From an uncultured Pseudomonadota bacterium (GTDB lineage: Bacteria; Bdellovibrionota_B; Oligoflexia; Oligoflexales; CAIYRB01), in assembly GCA_903915625.1 (NCBI GenBank), contig CAIWTN010000141.1, positions 1 to 60,782 on the forward strand: a DNA stretch of 60,782 bases, in the 5' to 3' direction. The position numbers were made by a program, and so were the translations under genes. Shown piece after piece: positions 1 to 8,925 of the stretch (position 1 is the stretch's first letter; each line of letters starts with the position of its first letter). The notes under the pieces are model-generated. The model was not told the origin of the DNA, ran no database searches, and was given only the letters and a program-made list of their open reading frames with translations.

Positions 1-366
1 ATGCAGCAAAGAATTTAGAGCGCTATAGTACGGTGAGTTCCACCGGAATTAACGCCTGCGGAGCTGGGAGTTCCGTCGCACCTGGGCAACCAGGCAGACG
101 TAGCCCGGCGCTGAAGCAGGAATCTTATATAGTAATAAATGACTATATTTAGAGGAACGGTATCTAAAGATATCAGAAATTTACTGACGGTGCCTGACCA
201 CCACCTCCAAAAAAAAATAAATTTGTCAAAAATTTCATTTAATTGAATCTATCTATTCACAATTTTCCGAACTGTACAGTTCAAGTTCCCTAAGCATCTA
301 CCGATATACGGCATGTCACAGCGCCATGGTGATAACTCCACATCACCGCTTGAAAGGAGCAACGAC
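1..366. other. non-coding stretch upstream of the peroxidase gene
   Basis: No convincing gene is seen here. The first 120 bases are GC-richer and can fold (separate entry). Bases 121-260 are AT-rich, with a run of nine A's near 210-218, and probably hold the promoter of the downstream lipoprotein gene. An upstream in-frame ATG at 313 exists, but the ATG at 367 has the better ribosome binding site. Confidence 0.5.
55..120 (+). other. possible structured RNA element
   Basis: Bases 55-59 (CCTGC) can pair with 116-120 (GCAGG). Inside, CGTC (74-77) pairs with GACG (97-100), and CCTGG (81-85) pairs with CCAGG (90-94) across a GCAA tetraloop. This nested folding with a GNRA loop is typical of structured RNA such as a leader or riboswitch. 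It matches no riboswitch consensus I know, and the strand is assumed from the gene that follows. It could also be chance folding of GC-rich DNA. Confidence 0.25.
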
Positions 367-2181
367 ATGTCAATATCTAGGCACACGTGTTTTGCAAGCG
401 CTTTACTGTCCCTCACAGTTTCATGTAAGACACCCGCCAATCAAAATCCTGCGGCTTTGCAAAAAGATCAGTCATCAGCTTTTGCGAGTGAGGCACAAAG
501 TGAACAAGACTCTCAAAACGGCGAGCAAGGCCTAGCTCTTTTTGGAAGGCCTGGCGGCAGATCCCCTTTTAACTGGTACAAACGTGACACCAGTGGCGAA
601 CGCTCAGCTCGCGTAACCGGCCGGACCCCACCACCGCCAAGGCCGATTTTACCACCAAATAAGCCTCCTGTTCGAACTCCTCCTCAGTGCCATGACGACG
701 AAGAGGCGCAACCACTGCGGTGCGCCAAATTACCTGCAGTATCTGCCACCGATATTATCGATCAGAAGGCAGCAATTCGCCTTGGAAAAGCATTATTTTG
801 GGATATGCAAGTAGGCAGTGACGGCCAAACCTCTTGTGCGACCTGCCACTATCAAGCAGGAGCCGACGCCAGGACCATTAATACGCTGCATCCTGGTCCT
901 GATGGCGTCTTCCAAAGTAATGGAGTCACTGCTGCCGGACAGAATTTTCGCTTAAGTTCAATAATTAACGATGACCGAGTCGGATCCCAAGGTGTCGTCA
1001 ACGCAGAGTTCCTATCCATACCAAGCAATATTTATGAAGCTAAAGATAACTGCAACCTAAAGGCTGAAGCGCCTTTTGGCACGCAGCGCGCGGTTACGGG
1101 CCGAAATACGCCGACTGTGATAGGAGCCATCTATAATGTGGAAAATTTCTGGGACGGTCGTGCTCACACAAAATTTAATGGCTTCGATCCGTTTGGCGAC
1201 ACCGCAAATGCAGCACAGAAGACTGTACTCTCAACCAACGCTAGCCTTGCCTCGCAAGCGGTAGGACCTGTGAACAATTCGGTTGAAATGGCTTGTGCTG
1301 GTCGAGCATTTAACGGCCCGAACAGTGTCGCAGCAAAACTCATCTCGCGACCCGTACTGCAGTATCAGCTAGTTTCGCGTACTGACAGTGCACTCGGAAG
1401 TATGTCTGCATTCCCAGGCAAAGGACTACGCTGCGGTAGAAACAACTGCACTTATCAAGAACTGATTAACACAGCATTCAGCCGCGATATTGCGAACGAC
1501 GCCGTCAATAATTTCAGCCGCATTTGGGGCCAAGCTGTCATGGCGTATGAAGCCACGCTGATTCCAGACGACACCCCGATGGACCGCTATTTACTTGGGC
1601 AAAACCGAGCCCTAACTCCGAATCAGCAGCGGGGACTCAATATTTTCAATGGCAAAGCGCACTGTTATGAATGCCATTCAGGTCCCGAGCTATCGGATTC
1701 AAGCTACACTTACCTCTTCCGCGAGGGCCCATTGAACGACGACGGTGCCGACCAGGGTTTCCACAATCTGGGAGTAAGACCCACGGAAGAGGATCTTGGC
1801 CGTGCCTACACTGGTCCTGGTGGAGTGTCCTTTGCGCGTAGCAACTCCATCTACAATCGTGGCGCATTCAAAACACCTATGCTCCGCAATATAAAGCTGA
1901 CAGCTCCCTATTTTCATAACGGCGGCAAAGCCACTCTTGAAGAAGTGGTCGACTTCTACGCCCGAGGCGGCGATTTTGCAAATCCAGAGCTTACCAGCAA
2001 GCTCGAAAAGTTTAGTTTAGGAGCGCAAGAGAAAGCTCAGCTTGTCGACTTTTTGCGTCATGGTCTCACTGACTGCCGCGTCGAAAAACAGCGAGCGCCG
2101 TTTGACCACCCTTCTTTGCCTCTCCCTAACGGTCCACTCCTTAGGGAGACTGGAGCACAGGGTCTAGGTTTCTGCCCATAG
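367..2181 (+). CDS. MauG/cytochrome c peroxidase-like di-haem lipoprotein
   Basis: Predicted exported di-haem peroxidase of the cytochrome c peroxidase/MauG family, 604 aa. It begins with a lipoprotein signal peptide (lipobox LTVSC, Cys20), then a Pro-rich linker. Two haem-binding CxxCH motifs are visible: CATCH at about residues 157-161 and CYECH at about 433-437. Between them lie RNTPT and FWDGRAH, both typical of the family. These enzymes reduce peroxide or oxidise protein side chains in the periplasm; the substrate here cannot be told. The ATG at 367 is chosen because AAAGGAG lies just upstream; an ATG at 313 would bury the signal peptide. The 604 aa are longer than classical CcpA (about 330-350 aa) because of the N-terminal linker and an insertion between the haem motifs. 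Confidence 0.88.
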   Translation: MSISRHTCFASALLSLTVSCKTPANQNPAALQKDQSSAFASEAQSEQDSQNGEQGLALFGRPGGRSPFNWYKRDTSGERSARVTGRTPPPPRPILPPNKPPVRTPPQCHDDEEAQPLRCAKLPAVSATDIIDQKAAIRLGKALFWDMQVGSDGQTSCATCHYQAGADARTINTLHPGPDGVFQSNGVTAAGQNFRLSSIINDDRVGSQGVVNAEFLSIPSNIYEAKDNCNLKAEAPFGTQRAVTGRNTPTVIGAIYNVENFWDGRAHTKFNGFDPFGDTANAAQKTVLSTNASLASQAVGPVNNSVEMACAGRAFNGPNSVAAKLISRPVLQYQLVSRTDSALGSMSAFPGKGLRCGRNNCTYQELINTAFSRDIANDAVNNFSRIWGQAVMAYEATLIPDDTPMDRYLLGQNRALTPNQQRGLNIFNGKAHCYECHSGPELSDSSYTYLFREGPLNDDGADQGFHNLGVRPTEEDLGRAYTGPGGVSFARSNSIYNRGAFKTPMLRNIKLTAPYFHNGGKATLEEVVDFYARGGDFANPELTSKLEKFSLGAQEKAQLVDFLRHGLTDCRVEKQRAPFDHPSLPLPNGPLLRETGAQGLGFCP

Positions 2182-2196
2182 GGTCTAGCTAATCCA

Positions 2197-2216
2197 GGTG
2201 CCGACACGTCGGCACC
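2197..2216. terminator. hairpin between convergent genes
   Basis: GGTGCCGA and TCGGCACC form a perfect 8-bp stem with loop CACG between two convergent genes. There is no T-run on either side, so it is a candidate bidirectional stop or mRNA 3'-end stabiliser rather than a textbook intrinsic terminator. Confidence 0.4.
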
Positions 2217-2218
2217 CC

Positions 2219-3499
2219 TCATTCAGACACCGGATTCGGCACCGGACCTTCGACCTTAAGCGATTGCTCGTAAATCTCGGGGATCAGAGTCCAATGCCCA
2301 ATGCCACCATCGAAGGTGGGCGGCCGCAACCGGTGAGACATATAATCCGGGCGATCCCAGCTAATCCATTCGCCACCGATGATGTTACCCTGGGCATCTA
2401 GTTCAAGGTTGTAGCGGTAGGTTATTTTAACTAAGTAGTCCGCATTCTTTGCGCCTAGATTATCCCAGTGCGCCTCGCTTTCCTGCACATATTCCAGCAC
2501 GGTCTCTTGCTCAATAATTTGGGCCGTATTTGGTGCGGCAGTATTGTAGATAGGCGCATCCTTCTTCACTGTCTTGGAGCTGTAGCCATAGACGGGTTGA
2601 TTCCACACCTCTTCTCCGCGCGTCACATCAATCACGACACCCTGCTGATTTAGCCCGATTCGATTCGCCAGAATGATATGAAAAGACCCCGCATTAATGC
2701 CTTTACACTCAGGGCTCACCGCTCTCTCTGGAAACTTCTTCAAATCTTCTCGGCACCTCTGACCAGCTGCGACCTTGCGCCAAGTGCTGGCTTTAGCTCT
2801 AGTCTTTTTGTTATCGCGGTAGATTTTTGACTGATAATAAATCAGTAAAGCTTCAATATCAGATGCGCCAAAAGGCACCATAATCCCGGTCTTCCCCCTT
2901 AGGACAACTGGTTTTGGTGCCGCAAAATTGAGCGCTGCCGAGGCCCAACCATCACAAAGACCTTCCCAGTCATTGGTCTCAATACTGGTTCTCTGACGCT
3001 CCCAATTAACACTGAGAAAATCAAAATTACCTGCATAAATCTCGTATTTATGTGCCGGCGAGAGTCGAGCTAATTGCGCCAAACTCATGGATCTAATCTC
3101 AGCTTCAGTAAACTTTTTGAAGGTGAGCGGGTGAGCCGCCATCGCGTTACTTCCACGCAGCTCCTTCTCTTCATCCGCAGTCAAATTCCAAAAAGCCGCA
3201 ATGCCTCCGACTTTTGACGGCCAGTAAGTAGATGCCCAGGGAATGGTGGCTAAATGCCCGGCCAGCGGAAGTTTAGCAAAATGACTCTCGTAATAAGAAC
3301 GCAGTAACTCAGGTTTATAGACGGCACCATCATCGTCCACACTAGTATCGAGATAACCCAAATTCGTCGGATCAATCGCGATTAATGCCGGATCGTTGGT
3401 AAAACTCCACTGTTCTTTGACATCGCTGCTGCCATGATCATGTTTACAGGCAACCAATATCAAAGACCCTAGGACCGCAACCATAACGAGTCGTTTCAT
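2219..3499 (-). CDS. lipoprotein with transglutaminase (elicitor-like) fold
   Basis: A 426-aa lipoprotein (lipobox LILVAC, Cys18). Around residue 182 it has WEGLCDGWA, which resembles the active-site segment of the transglutaminase elicitor family (the Phytophthora GP42 type carries a similar C-x-GWA). His274 (GSFHII) and Asp291 (VIDVTRG) follow in the order Cys-His-Asp expected for a transglutaminase-like triad. The family assignment is by motif only. The ATG at 3499 has GGAG nine bases upstream; a GTG at 3529 would give a poorer signal peptide. It converges on the peroxidase gene and is co-oriented with the deiminase homologue, which also acts on protein side chains. Possible roles are cross-linking or deamidation of envelope or prey proteins; this is inference. 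Confidence 0.6.
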   Translation of the reverse strand: MKRLVMVAVLGSLILVACKHDHGSSDVKEQWSFTNDPALIAIDPTNLGYLDTSVDDDGAVYKPELLRSYYESHFAKLPLAGHLATIPWASTYWPSKVGGIAAFWNLTADEEKELRGSNAMAAHPLTFKKFTEAEIRSMSLAQLARLSPAHKYEIYAGNFDFLSVNWERQRTSIETNDWEGLCDGWASAALNFAAPKPVVLRGKTGIMVPFGASDIEALLIYYQSKIYRDNKKTRAKASTWRKVAAGQRCREDLKKFPERAVSPECKGINAGSFHIILANRIGLNQQGVVIDVTRGEEVWNQPVYGYSSKTVKKDAPIYNTAAPNTAQIIEQETVLEYVQESEAHWDNLGAKNADYLVKITYRYNLELDAQGNIIGGEWISWDRPDYMSHRLRPPTFDGGIGHWTLIPEIYEQSLKVEGPVPNPVSE

Positions 3500-3635
3500 G
3501 CAGATGAACTCCACAAGCGACAGATTCACAAAAGCGAAAAAAATTAAATTTCAACGTTGGATTAGTATCTCCAGGATAAGTCAACTCTGCGATGATGACG
3601 ATCGCTAATTTTGTGGCTTAACTAGATCGACTCGC

Positions 3636-5330
3636 TTATCTCGTTGCCGCGCGGAATGGCAGATCCATCTCGCGAATGACATTCGTCCCGCAGTGCACCT
3701 CGCCCCATTTCTTGTGATACTGACGGTCGTCGATAAAATGCACCTGTGATGTAGCGCCACCAAGATGACGACCGAAACGCTCGGAAGTGAGGTCACGAAG
3801 AGCTTGAATACCAGGATCGGGGACAATCACATGGTCCCTAAGGACAAGGCTATTTGTTACTCCGGGGAGATGAGCTGTGTCCCCGACATGGACGACCACA
3901 CGCTCATTGGGCGAGTGGATTTTAGGCTTATCTTTAAAATTTGGCCGATAAATCACCGGCAGGCCCTCGCTCTGCTGACAATCAGCGGTAGCCAGTAGCT
4001 TTGAGACCGAGCGACTGATTATTTCCTGATCCAAAAGATTGCGCCAAACGTAATAACGAACCAATGAATCTGGGTCGCTCCACTTAAGGGTATCGAAGAC
4101 ACCTATGCTCAAGCCCTGCTCGTCGTCCAGCAAGGTCCAAACTGGGTCATGCCGCGTCAAATCATAATCAGCTAGATCTATACTAATCTCAGGGCCTACA
4201 TTCCGACCATTGCCATTGCCATTGCGATCATTGCGACGAAACGATTGCAATGCCGCCTTTAAACGCCCCCTAGTGAAACTTATTCCAGATTCTACTGCTG
4301 CCTCTTTTGCAAACTTGGCGAACTCCTCATCGCTGGCTTTATCTAAAACCACGCGCAAGCCCTCAAGCGGTCGCCCATAGTAGATTGTCTCACCGCATCC
4401 GAGCACAGACGAGGTGAAGGTTAAGTACTCATCAATGTGCCCGATGCTGAGCCAATCGCTCTCCAGCTCCAGCGCGTCTGGATTGCCCAAGGCCCGTAAG
4501 CGATCGAACAAGGACGGAAGCTCCGGGTTTTTTCGTCCTTGCCGAACAGCGTCCCCCATAATTAAGCGGCCGCTTGGAGTGGCGTCAATATTGCCGCCGT
4601 ATTGACCAAAGAGGTTACCGTCGTCCCCAAGTTGCACCAGAGGCATGCGAAAGAGTCGCATGAATACCTCGGGGCTAAACTCTCCCCGGTAATCGTTTCG
4701 CTTAATGTCTAGCAGGAGATAAACCGGCTCTGTAGCACCACGAAGCTCTGCCTTGGCGAATTCACCAAAATCCTGTAGCCATAAATCAGTGTGCGGATGA
4801 TCGCTTTCGACCGCGATAAGGCCATTAGGCTCCACGCCTCGCCGTTCGGCCATTAATCGACTTTTAAACCTTTCAAACTCCGACATACGTCCTTGGGCCA
4901 CGAGTAAAAGGAGCGTGATTTCTTGTCGACCCAGCTCAAGCTTTGTCGGGTTAGACAAATGCCGCGTTGGGATGAGGGCACCCGTGCGATTGATCTCCTC
5001 GATAATCTGGTAAAGCTCTTTGACGAACGCAACATTGCTACCAGCGGGGCTGTCATATAGCGAAACAACGACGCCCTTTGGCACATTGGTGTTAGGCAAA
5101 ACATGTATGGCGACAAGGTCAGACGCAGGCACCACTGTCCCGCCAAGTGATGAGCCTATATTGGTATGTTCACCAGTTCCCAAATCTACAAGATGAGATG
5201 AGTGACCCGGACCGCAGGCCACTACTCTGCCGACAAGCAGCAGCAACACGGCTGCCACGGAGATATTTCGGTGCCATGGCAGAGCCATGGGAAACAGACG
5301 CAAAATGCTGCGTAGCTTTTGGTACCTCAT
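3636..5330 (-). CDS. secreted protein-arginine deiminase (PAD) homologue
   Basis: A 564-aa protein that resembles the C-terminal catalytic region of animal PADs, enzymes that convert peptidyl-arginine to citrulline. Key segments are WLQDFGEF (Asp187, counterpart of PAD4 Asp350), GGNID (residues 246-250), GHIDEYLTF (His298 and Asp300, counterparts of His471 and Asp473) and GEVHCGTN (Cys547, counterpart of Cys645). All four catalytic positions are retained. The N-terminus is a signal peptide with a possible lipobox (VVAC, Cys39). A short low-complexity Asn/Gly stretch lies at about 367-378. It is unlike Porphyromonas PPAD, which belongs to the agmatine-deiminase branch. The ATG is preceded by GAGG. 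Calcium-site conservation was not assessed. Export and conserved residues suggest an active citrullinating enzyme. Confidence 0.82.
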   Translation of the reverse strand: MRYQKLRSILRLFPMALPWHRNISVAAVLLLLVGRVVACGPGHSSHLVDLGTGEHTNIGSSLGGTVVPASDLVAIHVLPNTNVPKGVVVSLYDSPAGSNVAFVKELYQIIEEINRTGALIPTRHLSNPTKLELGRQEITLLLLVAQGRMSEFERFKSRLMAERRGVEPNGLIAVESDHPHTDLWLQDFGEFAKAELRGATEPVYLLLDIKRNDYRGEFSPEVFMRLFRMPLVQLGDDGNLFGQYGGNIDATPSGRLIMGDAVRQGRKNPELPSLFDRLRALGNPDALELESDWLSIGHIDEYLTFTSSVLGCGETIYYGRPLEGLRVVLDKASDEEFAKFAKEAAVESGISFTRGRLKAALQSFRRNDRNGNGNGRNVGPEISIDLADYDLTRHDPVWTLLDDEQGLSIGVFDTLKWSDPDSLVRYYVWRNLLDQEIISRSVSKLLATADCQQSEGLPVIYRPNFKDKPKIHSPNERVVVHVGDTAHLPGVTNSLVLRDHVIVPDPGIQALRDLTSERFGRHLGGATSQVHFIDDRQYHKKWGEVHCGTNVIREMDLPFRAATR

Positions 5331-5456
5331 GGGACACCTCTACTTCGCATCTTAGTCCGTAATTTTAAAAAGTCACTGGAATCGTGCTGTTTCGAGCACT
5401 CGTCACTAATTATGAGACTTTTGGACCTCTTACCAAGGCGGCAGAACCGCAGGGCA

Positions 5457-6230
5457 TCAAACAGCCGCCGCAGCTAGCTCCTGCCATAATGCTTGGACGC
5501 CTTCTATTCCTGCCTCTTCATAGCGCTGCAAGGATGCTGACCCAATCACGGCTAGGTCAGCAATACCTCGGAGTTGGTGGATGTCGGCGGCACTACGCAC
5601 GCCAAAACCAACAGCAATAGGCACGGACGTGCGCTGGCGTAAACGCGCGACAAAGTCTTTCACGGAACTAAAATCACTTTTAGCGCCGGTAACACCGGCA
5701 CGCGCTACAGCATAGATCAGACCGGCTGCTCCTGAAGTCAGTTCATCTAGCCGCTGATCGTTCGTATTAGGGGCAATGACTCGCACGTTGGCAAAACCGT
5801 GACTCGCCCCCGATGTTTCGATAGTGGCTGCATATTCTACTGGTAAATCTGGGACAATGACGCCACTAGCACCATGCGACACGCTATCTTTAACGAAACT
5901 TTCGTAACCACGCTTAAAGATCACATTGAGATAGGACATAAATAAAAAACGTACTTGTGGGTAAGTGCGGCTAACCTCCCCCATCAGCTGCAACGCCGCC
6001 TTGTAGTCTACACCTTGAGCTATAGCGCGGTGATTAGCTGCTAGAAATAGTGGGCCATCAGCCATGGGCTCGGAAAAGGGGATTTGGATCTCAATCACCT
6101 TTGCACCGGCCACGACCATAGTTTCGATCATGGCTCGCACAGCATCAGGCGATGGATAGTCAGCTATGACGTGTCCCATCAGACCAATATGGCTGGGACT
6201 TAGGTGCAAATTCCAGTCACAGTTAGTCAT
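5457..6230 (-). CDS. trpA: tryptophan synthase alpha subunit
   Basis: Cleaves indole-3-glycerol phosphate to indole and glyceraldehyde 3-phosphate, and passes indole to TrpB. At 257 aa it has the usual length. The catalytic acids are present: Glu47 in VIEIQ and Asp58 in MADGP (E. coli Glu49 and Asp60). The loop reads FSEPMADGP rather than the commoner FSDPLADGP. The ATG at 6230 overlaps the end of trpB in the string ATGACTAA, with GGAG upstream inside trpB, so translation is probably coupled. A longer in-frame start inside trpB is unlikely. Confidence 0.93.
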   Translation of the reverse strand: MTNCDWNLHLSPSHIGLMGHVIADYPSPDAVRAMIETMVVAGAKVIEIQIPFSEPMADGPLFLAANHRAIAQGVDYKAALQLMGEVSRTYPQVRFLFMSYLNVIFKRGYESFVKDSVSHGASGVIVPDLPVEYAATIETSGASHGFANVRVIAPNTNDQRLDELTSGAAGLIYAVARAGVTGAKSDFSSVKDFVARLRQRTSVPIAVGFGVRSAADIHQLRGIADLAVIGSASLQRYEEAGIEGVQALWQELAAAAV

Positions 6231-7530
6231 GCGACACTCCCAACATACTGTCAGCTTTTTGGCGCAAAAACTGCGCCCAAGACGTATCACCCAGTGCCGA
6301 CGCCACGGTGAAAATATCCTTGTCGCCGCGACCGGACAGGTTTACCAACAAAATATCTTTAGGACTTAGCTTTGGCGCATCACGAAATGCGGCGGCCAGT
6401 CCGTGCGCTGATTCAAGCGCCGGAATGATACCCTCAAATCGCATCAGCAACTTCACTGCCTCTACAACTTCGTTATCCAATGCAGATACCATCTGTACCT
6501 GCCCCTGGCTGGCAAGGTGAGCAATCAGCGGTGAGACACCAACATAATCTAAACCTGCGGCGACTGAGTGGGTGTCGACCATCTGCCCTTCAGGCGTTTG
6601 TAAAAAAATAGTCTCGTAGCCTTGCGCAATTCCCCGAGTACCCTGACCACCAGCTATCCGAGAGGCATGCTCACCAATGCCACTGCCTGTGCCACCGGCC
6701 TCAGCACCGATCAGAGTCACGTCCGCGTCACCGAGAAAGCCCTGAAAGATCCCAAGCGAATTTGAACCACCGCCAATACAAGCATAAACTCGGTCCGGTA
6801 AGCGACCTGTCAAAGCTAGCATCTGGGCGCGCGCCTCAGTACCAGCCACACTCTGCAACCAGGTTACTAAAGCTGGAAATGGATGCGGCCCACAGGCGGT
6901 ACCGAGCAAGTAGTGTGTCGTAGCAAAATTCGCTGACCAATCTCGTAATGCTTCGTTTATAGCATCTTTTAAGGTGCGCGCGCCGGCCTCAACCGCAACC
7001 ACCTTGGCGCCCATCTGCTCCATCCAGAAGACGTTGGGACGCTGGCGCTCGACATCTTCAGCCCCCATGTAAATCACTGCTTCAAAGCCGAAGCGAGCAG
7101 CCATCGTGGCCGTCGCGACGCCGTGCTGACCCGCGCCAGTCTCAGCGATGATCCGCGTCTTACCGATACGGCGAGCAAGCAGCCCTTGGCCAATAACGTT
7201 ATTCACCTTATGGGCGCCGGTTTGCCCTAAGTCTTCACGCTTGAGAAAGATTTGTGCGCCGCCTAAATGACGACTTAGATTAGGCAAGGGCGTCACTGGC
7301 GTCGGCCTACCACTAAAGGTCGTCAGCTCTCGCCAGTACTCAGCCCAAAAGTTGGCATCGTTGCGCACCGCAGCAAAGGCAGCGGTTAATTCCTGCAAAT
7401 TTGGCCGCAGTATCTCAGGTACGTAGGCACCACCAAACTCGCCAAAATAACCGCGCTCGTCAGGGAGCAACGGCTTTTCAGGGGGTAACGGCGGCGGCAC
7501 CGTCGCTAGTAGAGTTGGCTTCACACTCAT
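6223..7530 (-). CDS. trpB: tryptophan synthase beta subunit
   Basis: PLP enzyme joining indole and serine to give tryptophan. The 435 aa include the TrpB start GYFGEFGGAYVPE, the PLP lysine in GAHKVNN, and the GGGSNS phosphate-binding loop. It carries about 30 extra residues at the N-terminus, Pro-rich. The ATG at 7530 follows GGAGGAG. It forms a two-gene trpBA unit with no other trp gene in the window, so the rest of the pathway must lie elsewhere. Confidence 0.95.
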   Translation of the reverse strand: MSVKPTLLATVPPPLPPEKPLLPDERGYFGEFGGAYVPEILRPNLQELTAAFAAVRNDANFWAEYWRELTTFSGRPTPVTPLPNLSRHLGGAQIFLKREDLGQTGAHKVNNVIGQGLLARRIGKTRIIAETGAGQHGVATATMAARFGFEAVIYMGAEDVERQRPNVFWMEQMGAKVVAVEAGARTLKDAINEALRDWSANFATTHYLLGTACGPHPFPALVTWLQSVAGTEARAQMLALTGRLPDRVYACIGGGSNSLGIFQGFLGDADVTLIGAEAGGTGSGIGEHASRIAGGQGTRGIAQGYETIFLQTPEGQMVDTHSVAAGLDYVGVSPLIAHLASQGQVQMVSALDNEVVEAVKLLMRFEGIIPALESAHGLAAAFRDAPKLSPKDILLVNLSGRGDKDIFTVASALGDTSWAQFLRQKADSMLGVSHD

Positions 7531-7584
7531 GAGCAAAACTCCTCCACACTGCAGGTACCACTTACCACAACACTGATTCCACCA

Positions 7585-8022
7585 TTAATAGTCTACAGGC
7601 ATAGGCGCATTATGAGGAGATGCCGGTGTATTACCTGAACTTTTGGTCACAGGGCTAACGGCGGCCGGAGCTGTCGCGGCACCGCTCACCGGTGTAGTCG
7701 CCCGAGTGCGACCCGTATCGTCGGGAAAATTCGAGGTGAATGCATAGGTGCTCACTGTGCCGTCTGGATTCCAATAAAACTTCAGTTCTTTTTGATGGCT
7801 CGCACCGATCAGCTTGTATTTGTAGTAACCGTAGGTCCAGGTGGGTCTACCGCCTGAGTTACCGACCGAGTATGGGTCCCGCAGTAGTAACTGCACGTCT
7901 TGCATGCTGGTCTTGTTTTCTTTAATCCAGGCCACGTCAGAACGGAAATCGCGCCCTTCAGTAACACATCCGGCAAGGGACAAAACGCCACCGAGAGCTG
8001 CAGCAACTATCGAACTTTTCAT
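7585..8022 (-). CDS. BamE/SmpA-like small lipoprotein
   Basis: A 145-aa lipoprotein (lipobox SLAGC). The region NKTSMQDVQLLLRDPYSVG followed by a WTYGYY strand matches the alpha-alpha-beta-beta layout of the BamE/OmlA (SmpA) fold, where a helix starting with T-x-x-D-V is followed by a gap and strands. The Ala/Pro/Thr-rich tail looks disordered. The ATG at 8022 follows GGAG by eight bases. The family call is motif-based; membership of a BAM complex is not shown. Confidence 0.6.
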   Translation of the reverse strand: MKSSIVAAALGGVLSLAGCVTEGRDFRSDVAWIKENKTSMQDVQLLLRDPYSVGNSGGRPTWTYGYYKYKLIGASHQKELKFYWNPDGTVSTYAFTSNFPDDTGRTRATTPVSGAATAPAAVSPVTKSSGNTPASPHNAPMPVDY

Positions 8023-8139
8023 GATCAAATCTCCTTCATGTTGGCATTCTTACTATGGCATTGCGACGAACCAACGACAAGCAGTGGGCGTGGGTAGGTG
8101 CGCAGGAATGCTCACGGGAGACAAATGGACCGCCTCAGT

Positions 8140-8235
8140 TAAATCTTAAAAATAAACAATAATATCAATACATTAAAATATTTTTTATAAAATCGTTAAA
8201 ATATTATTGAAATGTTTTAAAAATAGTATAGAGTG
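8140..8235 (+). promoter_or_regulatory. AT-rich promoter region
   Basis: A strongly AT-rich block with two copies of TTAAAATATT (near 8173 and 8196) ends in TATAGA at 8227-8232, a plausible -10 box, about 45 bases before the next ATG. A poor -35 (TTATTG, 8204-8209) would sit 17 bases upstream. The A/T tracts could act as an UP element or a binding site for a nucleoid protein. The rest of the 8023-8276 gap shows no gene. Confidence 0.4.
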
Positions 8236-8276
8236 GGGTTCTCGTCTCGCCCAACAATATCGCAAGGAGCCACACC

Positions 8277-8519
8277 ATGAGTTCTTTGACTGATGCCTAC
8301 GCTATTACCCTAAAACTCACCGCAGCTCAGCACGAGTGGCTCACCACAACGGCTAATGCCTTAGCAGAGATCAGTGGCCATGACGTGTCGCATAGTGCAG
8401 TGATCATGCGCCTCATGGAGCTCGGTGCACCCGAGCTTGGACAGAAAATAGCGGTGCAAAAGGCGCAAAAAGCCAGCTCCCGCAAGACCGCTCCCCGCCT
8501 CAAAGTCATCTATAGCTAA
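8277..8519 (+). CDS. small ribbon-helix-helix-like protein
   Basis: An 80-aa protein with an excellent AAGGAG site. It opens with a short strand (AYAITLKLT), followed by two predicted helices ending in SHSAVIMRLMELG, and a basic C-terminal tail (KAQKASSRKTAPR). This order resembles ribbon-helix-helix DNA-binding proteins, but no family is recognised with certainty. It lies 68 bases upstream of a small secreted protein gene and may be cotranscribed with it. Confidence 0.6.
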   Translation: MSSLTDAYAITLKLTAAQHEWLTTTANALAEISGHDVSHSAVIMRLMELGAPELGQKIAVQKAQKASSRKTAPRLKVIYS

Positions 8520-8587
8520 GTGTGAACGGAGCTGATTTGAAGAAATCAACTCTAGTTTCGATAAACATTTTTTAGAGAGGTTTTATT

Positions 8588-8905
8588 ATGAACATTCGCT
8601 CACTCGTAATCGCAGCAGCGCTCACAGTCGCCGGCACCGCAGTAGCAGGCCCAACTTTTGACCGCAACTCTTGGACTAACGGCGGCGTTAAGTGGACCGG
8701 CGACTTCTGGACCGAAGGCAACCTCGGCACATCGCAGTACATGACCTGCGTATCAGTCGACGGCTCTATCGGTTCGCCTGAGTACTGGGCAGCTGGAAAC
8801 GGCGACGAAGCTGCACGCGCCGCGTACCAACAAACTTTAGACGATATCAACAGCCAAAACAGCACCCGTAATATTATGTACATCGAAGTAACCTGCGGCT
8901 TCTAA
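8588..8905 (+). CDS. small secreted protein, unknown function
   Basis: A 105-aa protein with a clean Sec signal peptide (basic start, Ala/Val-rich core, AVA cleavage near residue 20). The mature part of about 84 aa is rich in aromatic residues, Gly and Asn, and has two Cys (YMTC and EVTC near the end) that could form a disulfide. A GAGAGG site precedes the ATG, and a strong terminator follows the stop. No family is recognised. Compact exported two-Cys proteins can be inhibitors, toxins or structural parts; the sequence does not decide. Confidence 0.7.
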   Translation: MNIRSLVIAAALTVAGTAVAGPTFDRNSWTNGGVKWTGDFWTEGNLGTSQYMTCVSVDGSIGSPEYWAAGNGDEAARAAYQQTLDDINSQNSTRNIMYIEVTCGF

Positions 8906-8925
8906 GCCTAGGTGAAGTGCAACAC

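Noticed and set aside
55-120. c-di-GMP (GEMM) or cobalamin riboswitch
   Set aside because: The hairpin with GCAA loop is there, but the conserved core bases of these classes are missing.
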